DNA from: Cranoglanis bouderius
Taxonomy: Eukaryota > Chordata > Actinopteri > Siluriformes > Cranoglanididae
Assembly (NCBI GenBank): GCA_023630585.1
Contig: CM042554.1
Span: forward strand, 669,422-733,421
DNA: 64,000 nucleotides
Reading direction: 5' to 3'
Shown here: in pieces, positions 1-10,492 of the stretch
How the letters are laid out: each line of letters starts with the position of its first letter
Numbering within the stretch: the stretch's first letter is position 1
Notes under the pieces: generated by a model
Told to the model about the DNA's origin: nothing
The model's input: only the letters and a program-made list of their open reading frames with translations
The model's database searches: none
Made by a program: the position numbers and the translations under genes

Positions 1-1548
1 TAAGATAGAGGTGGCAAAGGCCAAACAAAAAGCTTGTAAATATTGATTGAAATATTGTTGAGCAGGAAGTAGAAAGGATTAGCAAGGGTGAAGTTAGGAG
101 AGCTTTGAAGAGGATGCAGAGAGGAAAGGTCCTGATGACATACCAGTGGAGGTATGGAAGTGTCTAGGAGAGATGGCAGTAGAGTTTTTAACTAGGTTGT
201 TCAACGAGGTCTTAGAGAGTGAGAGGATGCCTGAGGAATGGAGGAGAAGTGTTTTGGTGCCGATTTTTAAGAACAAGGGAGATGTGCAGAGTTGTGGAAA
301 CTACAGAGATATTAAGCTGATGAGCCATACAATGAAGTTGTGGGAAAGAGTAGTGGAAGCAAGGCTAAGGAGAGAAGTGAGCATTTGTGAGCAGCAGTAT
401 GGTTTCATGCCAAGAAAGAGCACAACAGATGCAATATTTGCTTTGAGAATGTTGATGGAGAAGTACAGAGAGGGTCAGAAAGAGCTGCATTGTGTCTTTG
501 TAGATTTAGAGAAAGCGTATGACAGGGTGCCAAGAGAGGAGCTATGGTATTGTATGAGGAGGTCTGGAGTGGCAGAGAAGTATGTTAGAGTGGTGCAGGA
601 TATGTATGAGAGCAGTAGGACAATGGTAAGGTGTGCAGTAGGTGTGACAGAGGAGTTCACGGTGAAGGTGGGACTGCATCAAGGATCGGCTCTGAGCCCC
701 TTCTTGTTCGCGGTGGTGATGGACAGGCTGACAGATGAGGTCAGACAGGAATCTCCATGGACTATGATGTTTGCGGATGACATTGTGATCTGTAGTGAGA
801 GCAGGGAGCAGGTGGAGGAAACTCTAGAGAGGTGGAGGTTTGCTCTGGAGAGAAGAGGAATGAAGGTTAGTCGCAGCAAGACAGTACATGTGTGTGAATG
901 AGAGGGATCCAAGTGGAACAGTGAGGTTACAGGGAGAAGAGATAAAGAAGGTGCAGGATTTTAAGTTCTTAGGGTCAACAGTCCAGAGCAATGGGGAGTG
1001 TGGAAAAGAGGTGAAGAAGCGTGTGCAGGCAGGTTGGAATAGGTGGAGAAAATTGTCAGGTCTGTTGTGTGATAAAAGAGTACCAGCAAGAATGAAAGGA
1101 AAGGTGTACAGGACAGTAGTGAGACCAGCGATGTTGTATGGTTTGGAGACAGTTGCACTGAGGAAAAGACAGGAGGAAGAGTTAGAGGTAGCAGAGCTGA
1201 AGATGTTGAGGTTCTCTTTGGGAGTGACGAGGATGGATAGGATCAGGAATGAGTACATCAGGGGGACAGCACATGTGAGATGTTTTGGAGACAAAGTTAG
1301 AGAGGCCAGGTTGAGATGGTTTGGACATGTTCAGAGGAGGGAGAGTGAATATATCGGTAAAAGGATGCTGAGGTTAGAGCTGCCAGGCAGGAGGCCGAGA
1401 GTAAGACCAAAGAGGAGGTTTATGGATGTAGTGAAGGAGGACATGAAGGTAGTCGGTCTGAGAGAAGAGGATGCAGGGGATAGGGCTAGATGGAGGCAGA
1501 TGATTCGCTGTGGCAACCCCTGAAGGGCACAGCCGAAAGTAAAAGAAG
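1..1548 (+). pseudogene. RTE-type LINE, 3' part of reverse transcriptase ORF
   Basis: This encodes the C-terminal part of a non-LTR retrotransposon polyprotein that would copy its RNA at nicked target DNA. Frame 146-901 has the RT core: palm motif with VDLEKAYDRVP (about nt 500-530), the GLHQGSALSPFLF block, and the catalytic box as MFADD near nt 766-780 (FADD instead of YADD, usual in this fish family). The frame then shifts near nt 890. Frame 888-1523 carries the thumb and C-terminal region with LRWFGHVQRRE and RPKRRFMDVVKEDM. The same shift is in the right-arm copy, so it is an old inactivating mutation. The 5' half lies outside the window. The RTE assignment comes from family memory. Confidence 0.85.
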
Positions 1549-1563
1549 ATACTACAGTCAATT
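1549..1563 (+). repeat. Target-site duplication at the LINE 3' end
   Basis: The 15-mer atactacagtcaatt directly follows the LINE tail. In the right arm the same 15-mer (as complement) flanks the complete element on both sides, at 57349-57363 and 60295-60309, which identifies it as the target-site duplication. Confidence 0.75.
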
Positions 1564-1767
1564 ATTATACACAAAAGATTATACTATACACACCATGCCT
1601 TGGTACACACTAGTTTGTAGGGTATAAAGATGTGATTTTATGTGCTGTGAATAAATGTTAAAATGTAATACCGCAAATGTATATGGTATGTCACATTCTA
1701 ACATGACCCCCATCAAACATAGTACGTTCTGATGATGTCGCCAGTTAGTCGTCTTTTCGTCAGCGTG

Positions 1768-1890
1768 ACACTACTTTATGATAACATTGTAACCACGTGT
1801 TGGTAAATGTTCCTTTTTTTTGATAATCTTGGCTAACGGTCCAGAAACGTCATGGCCACGTCCTCAAAAAACGTCACTAACTAGTGTCGT
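1768..1890 (+). repeat. Diverged dispersed repeat, copy 1
   Basis: It runs from ctactttatgataacattg through the shared core ataatcttggctaacggtcc to cactaactagt. It matches 2583-2697 with several substitutions. It has no open frame and its class is unknown. The mirror copy is near 57015-57143. Confidence 0.7.
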
Positions 1891-2582
1891 GGGGATTCAC
1901 CTTAACTAAAATAAAAATCTTTCAGAGTCCAGGTGTTTAAGACTTTACTGGAACACTACAAAGCTAAGATGTCTGCAGATCATCTGACAATTACAATCAA
2001 TGCTCATGTTGTTATACAATACTAAAACAATGATCTCAGTTAGGCGGGCTTTCCCCTTTTTTTCTTTTAATCACATTTCTGACTTCTCTCCACAATTATG
2101 TTTATTTCTACATATCTTAACTATAATGGTGGCGCGAGTTCGGCCAGCTTATTTAAAAAAAAATTTTTTTTTTAAGTTTTATTTTACTGATTTATGTCAT
2201 AATTTTCAACAATGCATCTTAAGAAATCACTGCAATCAGATTGGTAAAAAGATACAGACTTCAACATACAGAGTACAAACTCAGTGTCCCTATACAGATA
2301 GGGTAGATGAGTTTTCTCTGGAAAATAACAGAGCAAGCCTGGCAGAAAGAATACATTTGTAACTGAAGAAGGTGTATTCAGTGATTTCACAAGTTAGAGT
2401 CACACCAACTTGACCTACTTTGATTTTAGGCCTCTCTGATACTTTATATATGGTTCACACATGATTGGATCTTGCTTGGATTGGATTGATTACTTTAGTA
2501 TAGACACCATTGGCTTTTAAAATATACCATACTAGTCCCATTGAGAACATTGTGGAGACGTGGTACCCTGGTATCAGCATGA

Positions 2583-2697
2583 TATTACTTTATGACAACT
2601 TGTGACCATGTCTTGGTAAAGTTCCATTTTTTAATAATCTTGGCTAACGGTCCAGAAACCTCATGGCCACGTCCTCAAAAAACATCACTAACTAGTT
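2583..2697 (+). repeat. Diverged dispersed repeat, copy 2
   Basis: Second copy of the 1768-1890 repeat, in the same orientation about 810 bp downstream, sharing the core ataatcttggctaacggtcc and the end cactaactag. The motif gtggtaccctggtatc also occurs on both sides of this copy (near 2561 and 2720), so the unit may be bounded by short direct repeats. Confidence 0.7.
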
Positions 2698-3044
2698 CCA
2701 TTAATAATGTTGTGGAGTGGTACCCTGGTATCCAGATAACTTTGTCATCTTTATTGAGATATATGCCATTTGGATATAATATGGGAAATTTACTAAATGT
2801 ATCAAACATTTTACTTAAGTAAATGAATTGACATATGTATTTTATTATCTTTTGATATTATTTGTCATACATCAATGGCAAATATCTGCCAGCAAAAGAG
2901 CAATTTACAAAAACTACCAAACATTTTGCTTAATGTAAATGGTGATTATTCATAATATTATTTGTAAGAGATTTTTTAATGAAGGCACGAGACTTCTCTT
3001 TGAATTTTAAACTGTTAGCGCGCAGAATCAGATTTTTGGAGTAC

Positions 3045-3116
3045 TGCGCATGCGCCTAATTTTGCCAGTAACTGCCGATTTCAAACTGATGGACGAACAC
3101 TGAGGAAAAGGTAAGC
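3045..3116 (+). promoter_or_regulatory. Possible NRF-1-like site and 5' exon with splice donor
   Basis: The palindromic tgcgcatgcgcc at 3045-3056 is one base off the NRF-1 consensus. About 55 bp on, gaggaaaag is followed by gtaagc, a good splice donor (3111). Together they would suit a housekeeping promoter with a short non-coding first exon. There is no transcript evidence and no identified downstream exon, so this is a weak call. The right arm keeps both motifs near 55805-55890. Confidence 0.25.
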
Positions 3117-3938
3117 GCTATAAATCTATCTTTAGTCATATACTTTGCCCATGTAACGTTTAATGTCACTCTAGGTGTGGAATGTGTTGTATTTTCTATG
3201 TGTTTCAAGCTTAATTTCGTAATTAAATACCCTGTTTTGTTAATTTGCACACAAACGAGAGACTTGTGAGATGGCCTGAGGTCAAATCTGAGATAGATTT
3301 TTACTTCCCTTTTAGTTTTAAATTGGCCACTTAACACAATAAACTAAACTATCATCACATTTTCTAAACTTCAACACTAGTCGAGTGGTCATTTTACATT
3401 ATGACTGCTGCTCGCGCTTGATCCATCGCTCACGCAAGCATGTGCATATGTGTCGGACTTGAATATGTTAAAGATGTAGCCTATATACGGCGTAATTCAC
3501 CTGTTTTTTAAGCGAGCAACACGATTATAGTCACCAAAATCAACAAGTCTTATTTTTTTATGGAATGTTGCAGTGTTTATAATAAATGATTTAGCCGTGC
3601 ACATAAATATTTTTAAAAAATAATAAATAAGGTATGTCCTCATAATCTTTAAATCTTTAAGAACATTAACCCCCTACCCACTCCTTCGCAATGATTCTTC
3701 TACGATGACGTGAATGCTGGCGCGAGAGCTGGTTCAATCCCTCTACTCCAGCACCCTGTCATACAACGTGTGTTTGTAATCCAGCCACTTTCTATTATTC
3801 AATCAACAGCTGATGGATAAAAGCAAGTCCTGCCCCGCAGTTTTTGTAAATACGTTGCAATATGGAAGTAAGTGTCGAACGCAACTTCCGTTGCAAGGGG
3901 AAATGAAGCAGTCAATCAAGTTAGGATGATTTACTAAA

Positions 3939-3980
3939 TGGATTTCCAATCTGATCAACAATTATATAACAAACATGATA
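3939..3980 (+). repeat. 40-bp inverted repeat flanking Tc1-A, left arm
   Basis: The stretch from atggatttccaatctgatc to ataacaaacat is repeated inverted at 6132-6173 with only a few mismatches. The right-hand arm abuts the Tc1-A insertion site while the left arm lies 540 bp away, so Tc1-A probably landed beside one terminus of an older palindromic element or fold-back repeat. Confidence 0.65.
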
Positions 3981-4523
3981 TTATATCTACAGAATTTTCA
4001 GTTTTGTAAGGTGTAAGTGTGGTTTTATATTATAACAATTTAGTTGGAGGAAAAACTTGAACAATAACTTCAAAAAATACATATAGTAATATTTTACTAA
4101 TTCATATCCATTGTAAGTCGTTCACATGTTGATTTGTTGTTGTTTGTGTCCACTGCAGTTCTTTCACAGACACTCTACTCCACTCTAAGATATTTATGAA
4201 GTTTACATTTATTATTAACTAATTAATTAATATATTTATTGAATAGTATTATAGTAGTATACGTTATATTTTTGTAAGTATATGTTTCTTGTGGCAGGAT
4301 TTTATGGATTTTTATTTTAATGCACACCTAGCCGTGGATTACCCCTTATTTAATTCTCTGTGTGCAGGACAGCAAAAATAGACTCTGAAACAACTGCTGC
4401 CCCGCCGCTGTATTAGTATATTTTGCACCGCTCCTGTAACGGATTGCCGTACTGTATCTGTGTGCAGTGTGAATGCTCTAACCTGTTAACATGGGGACTG
4501 TGTTTCTTATAAATGTGAACATA

Positions 4524-6131
4524 CAGTATCTCACAAAAGTGAGTACACCCCTCACATTTTTGTAAATATTTTATTATAACTTTTCATGGGACAACACTGA
4601 AGAAATGACACTTTGCTACAATGAAAAGTAGTGAGTGTACAGCTTGTATAACAGTGTAAATTTGCTGTCCCCTCAAAATAACTCAACACGCAGCCATTAA
4701 TGTCTAAACCGCTGGCAACAAAAGTGAGTACACCCCTAAGTGAAAATGTCCAAACTGGGCCCAATAAGCCATTTTCCCTCCCCGGTGTCATGTGACTCAT
4801 TAGTGTTACAAGATCTCAGGTGTGAATGGGGAGCAGGTGTGTTAAGTTTGGTGTTATCGCTCTCACACTCTCTCATACTGGTCACTGGAAGTTTAACATG
4901 GCACCTCATGGCAAAGAACTCTCTGAGGATCTGAAAAAAAGAATTGTTGCTCTACATAAAGATGGCCTAGGCTATAAGAAGATTGCCAACACCCTGAAAC
5001 TGAGCTGCAGCACGGTGGCCAAGACCATACAGCAGTTTAACAGGACAGGTTCCACTCAGAACAGGCCTCGCCATGGTCGACCGAAGAAGTTGAGTGCAAG
5101 TGCTCAGCATTATATCCAGAGGTTGGCTTTGCAGAAGAGTGCTGCCAGCATTGCTGCAGAGGCTGAAGGGGTGGGGGGTCAGCCTGTCAGTGCTCAGAAC
5201 ATACGCCACACACTGTATCAAATTGGTCTGCATGGCTGTCGTCCCAGAAGGAAGCCTCTTCTAAAGATGATGCACAAGAGAGCCCGCAAACAGTTTGCTG
5301 AAGACAAGCAGACTAAGGACATGGATTACTGGAGCCATGTCCTGTGGTCTGTTGAGACCAAGATAAACTTATTTGGTTCAGATGGTGTCAAGCGTGTGTG
5401 GTGGCAACCAGGTGAGGAGTACAAAGACAAGTGTGTCTTGCCTACAGTCAAGCATGGTGGTGGGAGTGTCATGGTCTGGGGCTGCATGAGTGCTGCCGGC
5501 ACTGGGGAGTGTACTGTGACATGTACTGTGACATACTGAAGCAGAGCATGATCCCCTCCCTTCGGAAACTGGGCCGTAGGGCAGTATTCCAACATAACGA
5601 CCCCAAACACACCTCCAAGACGACCACTGTCTTGCTAAAGAAGCTGAGGGTAAAGGTGATGGACTGGCCAAGCATGTCTCCAGACCTAAACCCTACTGAG
5701 CATCTGTGGGGCATCCTCAAATGGAAGGTGGAGGAGCGCAAGGTCTCTAACAGCCACCAGCTCTGTGATGTTGTCATGAAGGAGTGGAAAAGGACTCCAG
5801 TGGCAACCTGTGAAGCTCTGGTGAAGTCCATGCCCAACAGGGTTAAGGCAGTGCTGGAAAATAATGGTGGCCACGCAAAATATTGACACTTTGGGCCCAA
5901 TTTGGACATTTTCACTTAGGGGTGTACTCACTTTTGTTGCCAGCGGTTTAGACATTAATGGCTGTGTGTTGAGTTATTTTGAGGGGACAGCAAATTTACA
6001 CTGTTATACAAGCTGTACACTCACTACTTTACATTGTAGCAAAGTGTCATTTCTTCAGTGTTGTCGCATGAAAATATATAATAAAATATTTACAACAATG
6101 TGAGGGGTTTACTCACTTTTGTGAGATACTG
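4524..6131 (+). mobile_element. Tc1/mariner transposon Tc1-A, full length
   Basis: A 1608-bp cut-and-paste transposon bounded by TA on both sides (4522-4523 and 6132-6133). Its long terminal inverted repeats start cagtatctcacaaaagtgag. Within each roughly 230-bp repeat an inner copy of the aaaagtgagtacacccct motif recurs (4720-4738 and 5919-5938), the IR/DR arrangement in which transposase binds two sites per end. It encloses one broken transposase gene on the plus strand. The terminal repeats are still similar, so the copy is not very old, but the transposase is dead. Confidence 0.93.
4898..5886 (+). pseudogene. Tc1-A transposase, inactivated
   Basis: DDE-type transposase that would excise and reinsert the element at TA. 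The start at 4898 has a good context and gives MAPHGKELSEDLKKRIVALH, the usual paired-type helix-turn-helix N-terminus, followed by an RHGRPKKLS hinge. The first catalytic Asp is lost (WSVE in place of WSDE). The GGGSVMVWGC block is intact. Near nt 5500 the frame changes beside a 12-bp tandem duplication (tgtactgtgaca twice), and some residues expected there are missing. The second frame carries DPKHTSK, with a codon lost just before it, and the third acidic site NPTEHLWG, ending GGHAKY. Both arms share the Asp loss and the frame break, so they predate the duplication. Confidence 0.9.
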
Positions 6132-6173
6132 TATGTTTGTTATATAATTCTCGATCAGATTGGAAATCCATTG
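6132..6173 (-). repeat. 40-bp inverted repeat flanking Tc1-A, right arm
   Basis: Reverse complement of 3939-3980, immediately outside the Tc1-A end; its first two bases are the TA target duplication. Mirror copies lie near 52790-52831 and 54970-55012. Confidence 0.65.
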
Positions 6174-6530
6174 CTTTAATATTTATTCTTCATGTTTCAG
6201 TGCGTTGTTCGGGAAAGACTGTTTTCAAAATTTGAGGTACACATTCTTAATATCACATTCATAGCAAGTTCACTTCTGTATTTGCTTCATTTTGTGCAGA
6301 TGAACGAGTTGTAATATTACATTTATGTTATGTAGATATAATCGACTATAACGTCGCCATGACGAATACTGGAATCTCAAAGTTACATTGCTGGAATGTT
6401 ATTTGGTACATCATTGCAACGAATATGATCCGGTCATGTCTTCACAATGTAACTGTGTTAGCTGGGATGTGACCACTAAAGCCTTGTCTTGCATGTGTAC
6501 TACATATATTTTCAGATTATGACAAGTATG
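6174..6530. other. Non-genic spacer
   Basis: Short AT-rich spacer between Tc1-A and Tc1-B. It ends with a segment containing gtgttagctggga, a motif seen at the ends of common fish repeats (a related cccagctaaca lies near 22052). No gene is seen. Confidence 0.5.
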
Positions 6531-6532
6531 TA

Positions 6533-7894
6533 CAGTGGGTATAGAAAAGAATCACCCCCCTTAAAAATAATCACATTTTGTTGCTTTTCAGCCTGAAATG
6601 AAGACGGACACAGTTTTTGTCTTATCCAGCTGTATTTACTCAGTGCAACTTATAACATCCAAGTGAAAGATATAACACCAACACTTAAACAAAAATAAAA
6701 AAACAGAACCACTGAGTTGGAAAAAGGATCACCCCCTTGCCTTAATTTTTTAATTACAGCGTTTAGTCTGTTGGGATATGTCTCTACTAACTTTGCACAT
6801 CTAGACTTTGCAATATTTGCCCACTCTTCTTTGCAGAACTGCTCAACTTCAGTTAAATTTGATGGTGACCATTTGTGGACTGCAGTCTTCAAGTCATTCC
6901 ACAGATTTTCAATGGGGTTTAAGTCTGGGCTCTGACTAGGCCATGCAAGGACATTCACCTTTTTCTCCTTCAACCACTGTGTGGTCAGTTTTGCTGTGTG
7001 CTTTGGGTCATTGTCATGTTGGAAGGAAAACCTTCTTCCCATTGACAACTTTCTGGCAGAGGGCAGCAGATTTTCCTCAAGAATTTGACGGTATTTTGCC
7101 CCATCCATTTTTCCTTCTATCCTGACAAGTGCTCCAGTCCCTGCTGCAGAAAAACACCCCCATAACAGGATATTACCACCTCCATGCATTACTGTAGGAA
7201 TGGTGTTATTTGGATGGTGAGCTGTATTGGATTTCCACCAGACATATCGTTTGGTGTTGAGGCCAAATAATTCAATCTGACCATAACACCTTTCTTCATG
7301 TGGCCTCAGAATCTTCAAGGTGCGTTTTGGCAAAGCTCAGTCGTGGGTGGCTTTTTTCTTGCAACCCTCCCATACAAGCCACATTTGTGGAGAATGTGTG
7401 ATATTGTTGTCACATGCACACAATGACCACTCTGTCATAAATTCCTGCAACTGCTTCAGAGTTGCTGTAGGCCTCTTGGTAGCCTCTCTGACCAGTTTCC
7501 TCCTTGCTCTGTCATCCAGTTTGGAGCGACGTCCTGATCTAGGGAGGGTCTGTGTTGTACCAAATACCTTCCACTTCTTAATAATAGACTTCACTGTGCT
7601 TCTAGGCATTGATAAAGCCTTTGAAATTTTTTTGTATCCATCTCCTGTCCACAACTTTATCCCAGAGATCTTTTGACAGTGCCACCCATAGTTGATTGTT
7701 TGCTTCAGTTGCTCTACCAAGGACTGAAAAATGCTCCAGGAAAGCTTTTTTCATGCTGAGCTAATAAAAATGACCACAGCTGATAACAGTTGAAAGTCAA
7801 ATGGCTTTGTGTGCCATTAAGGTGGTGATAAGGTACACCTTATTGAGTTTACAATAAATTTTTGGAGGGGGGTGATTCTTTTCTATACCCACTG
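6533..7894 (-). mobile_element. Tc1/mariner transposon Tc1-B, full length
   Basis: A 1362-bp element flanked by TA at 6531-6532 and 7895-7896. The ends are inverted: cagtgggtatagaaaagaat at the left and its complement at the right. The terminal repeats are short (about 30-50 bp) and distinct from Tc1-A. The transposase remnant is on the minus strand. The mirror copy is 51078-52432. Confidence 0.92.
6729..7760 (-). pseudogene. Tc1-B transposase, inactivated
   Basis: Two minus-strand frames (7720-7337 and 7333-6729) give the transposase. The N-terminal helix-turn-helix DNA-binding part contains GYKKISKALSMPRSTVKSII and a PRSGRRSKL hinge. The catalytic part has the IELFGLN strand, the [19 protein letters not shown] block, the second catalytic Asp in [12 protein letters not shown] and the acidic site NPIENLW. 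The WSDE motif expected just before IELFG reads RCYGQ, so the first Asp is missing in both arms. The normal start is not evident upstream of 7720, and the ORF is broken near 7335. The C-terminus in the right arm ends IKARG before its stop; the left copy reads past this through an indel. Confidence 0.88.
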
Positions 7895-7942
7895 TACAGT
7901 AAGTAATATGGTTTATCATGGACAAACAACATTTTTCGTGCA

Positions 7943-8101
7943 GGAATACCATAGAATATTACCAAGAATATCACAGGAATATTACACACTGTACAACAGA
8001 ATCCTGTGGTAAAGCGTCCCAAAAAACAACACAATACTACACAGTTACCACACCAGTTTTGTGTGGTACTTTTGATGTTTTATCACATGGAATACCATAG
8101 G
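7943..8101. repeat. Short MITE-like segment bounded by direct repeats
   Basis: The motif ggaataccatag occurs at both ends of this roughly 155-bp segment. The interior has small palindromes such as taccacac/gtgtggta and two overlapping ggaatatta-type motifs. It looks like a small non-autonomous insertion, but I could not define inverted ends. The mirror is near 50870-51030. Confidence 0.35.
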
Positions 8102-8380
8102 CCGTAAGGTGAAGCCGTTTTTCGTTTAATCCCGTTCCCATATATGGGGCACTAAATTCTTTTCATTCCAATAAAAAGATCTATTGGTTTTGAGTGAGAA
8201 AAAAAAAATTCTCCATGTATAATCCTGCAGTTTATTTTTTATAAGTGTTTAAAGTCGGCAATAGTTCCTTACTCACGTAATCATATTTTGATGATGAGTG
8301 ATTAGGCGTCGTGTCACGTGTGGGAAGCACGACCAATAAGGCGGCCGCTTTTTGGAACGACATGTAAACATGAGACCAAG
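8102..8380. other. 5' flank of the PIN-like family gene
   Basis: AT-rich, with no recognisable transposon terminus. It contains cacgtgtggg and a gcggccgc stretch just upstream of the start codon, in the position expected for the 5' leader of the following gene. Confidence 0.4.
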
Positions 8381-10492
8381 ATGTCTGCGCCCTTGTTGTC
8401 AATATTGAGTAGCAAAGAAGAGGAAATTACGGCCAGACCTCCTTCAAAACTCCATAAAAAGGATTATAAACAATGCTATATGCATCTCACGTCCATAAAG
8501 AAAGAAGAAACAAAGGATTTTACACGCACACAATGGGATACATTCAGAAATAGCGTCAAATGGTGGCTTGGTTTGCAGGGTGAGAATCAGAGAATAGCAG
8601 AAACATACAAACATTGTCTGGAAATCGAGTTTGAAAATGTTCCCGAAAACGCTGGGTTTCACTCCACTTGCTACAGGCGTTTCATTGACAAGAAGCGCTT
8701 GGATGCGGCAGAGAAACGTGTCACACAGCGTCCTGAAGTTCAAGATGCTCACAAAGACCAGTCTGTGTCATCGAGTAGTAGTACCTCAATAACTGAATGT
8801 CCGACAAAGAAACTTAGGTCCAGGACGGGCCTGCCAGTAGCTTGTGCAGGTCCTGTGCTTCCTGCCTTGTGCATCATTTGTAAGAAAACGGACAAGTACA
8901 TTACTGTGGCAGGCAAACGCCAGAAGGACCATCTTTCACAGGCAGAAACATTGTCAGCAGGTGGGTAAACAAACACACAAACACACATTTGAACTTTGAA
9001 GTTTTATGCCATATGCTGGACACCATGGCTAAATTTAAATTACAATTACATAATTTATTTAATGTTTACAGATTTGCATTTTGCATACAGCTACAGCCAG
9101 AACACTCAATATTGCTTAACTGTTAACACAGTTTTTACATAATGGTTTTTATTTAGAAATTTGTTTCGTTATATTTATATATTTATTTACAGGCCAGTTG
9201 CTGAAAGCTGTTGAGATGAAAGAAGACACTAGCATTCTTGTGCATATTCAAGACAAAGACTGTGTGTCTCTGGAGGTACGATACCACAAGTCCTGTTACA
9301 GACAGTACACCAGGTTCTTGACAAAGTCTACTATCCGGAAATGAGTATTAAAAATCTTTAACGGTCACATAGAGCTGGTGGTTGTGCACAACTGGTGAAA
9401 ATTTATGGACGGGATCAGAAGACACCAACACAATGGAAAAAGTTTCTATCAGATGGAACAAACAAAGAGGCACTGGCAGAATTCCTCTTTGTTGTGTGGC
9501 AGGATGCTGATCTTACCACTGTGGGCAAGGACTTAAGCTTGTACATAGCACATGGAGACCTGTGTCACTGCATGACCGTAACGCAGGTTTTACAGACTCT
9601 CAGTGCTGTTGAAGATCAGACATGTGATCATGAGGAATGTGACACCAGGTTGTTTTTACATGCACAACATGCTGCACATGAACATCAAACTGTAGTCATC
9701 AAGAGCCCTGATACTGATGTGGTAGTAATTGCTTTAAGTCTGCAGCCAGATTTACCATGTAGGTTGTATTTTTTCATGGTGGTTGGCAACAAAACAAGGA
9801 TCATTGATTTGGCTAAGGTGTCATCAGCTCTTGGCACCACTGTGTGTTTGGCACTTATTGGGATCTATACATTCTCAGGTTGTGACTCTACAAGTGCCTT
9901 TTATGGCAAAGGCAAAAGAAAGGCATTTTCTGTTGCTTGCGAGAAAGAGGAATACCTGAATGCATTTACAAATCTTGGTAACACTTTGAAGCTGGACCAG
10001 TCTACCTTTGACATACTTTGCAAATATGTGTGCCACCTGTATGGCCAGTCATCTGCCGAAAATGTGAACGATGCAAGATGCAAAGCATTCTGCATGGTAT
10101 CGTCTGCTTTGCCAGAACGATCCATGCCCCCAACAAGTGATGCCCTGCACCAACACTGCTAAAGGCCAAACTACCAAGCAGCCATAATGAGACATTCTCT
10201 GAAAGGTATAATGTGTGCCCCTTTACCCGTTGGCAGTGGATGGCACCTCCACTGGTTAACAGTGACCTGGATGACTAGAAATCCTGCCCCTGAAATTATG
10301 TTGCAGGTAATCCACTGCAGTTGCAAGCAAGGCAAATGTGAGACTGGAAGATGTTCCTGTATGTCTGCAAGACTGTCTTGTACTGCTTTTTGTTGGTGCC
10401 AAAATTGTGCAAATGTTTCCCAGGAAACAGAGGAAAGAGCTACATGGGATGATGGCTCTGATGATAGTGATAGGGATGATACTGATGAGTAA
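8381..10492 (+). pseudogene. Multicopy metazoan PIN/FEN-like, Cys-rich protein family member (broken)
   Basis: I recognise this family as repeated, unnamed proteins in fish, sponge and cnidarian genomes; its function is unknown. The start at 8381 gives MSAPLLSILSSKEEE. Exon 1 runs to 8960 (donor gtgggt), the intron is 8961-9192 (ending tttacag), and exon 2 restores the frame with AGQLLKAVEMKED and stops near 9344. A middle portion is then missing. Frame 9362-10162 has the conserved core: CDHEECDTRLFLHAQHA, SPDTDVVVIAL and FSGCDSTSAFYGKGK. Their spaced acidic residues resemble PIN/FEN nucleases (inference). After a frameshift near 10160 the last frame (to 10492) has a CXC-like Cys-rich tail (CSCKQGKCETGRCSC) and an acidic C-terminus. 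The frameshift and the missing segment occur in both arms. An aataaa lies at 10897. Confidence 0.7.

Larger units (their letters stand above)
1564..4521. other. Non-genic AT-rich interval
   Basis: No convincing coding exon is visible. The interval holds two diverged copies of a roughly 125-bp repeat, an NRF-1-like palindrome with a possible splice donor, and one arm of a 40-bp inverted repeat around Tc1-A. Each is listed separately. The remainder is AT-rich sequence in which I see nothing identifiable. Confidence 0.6.
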
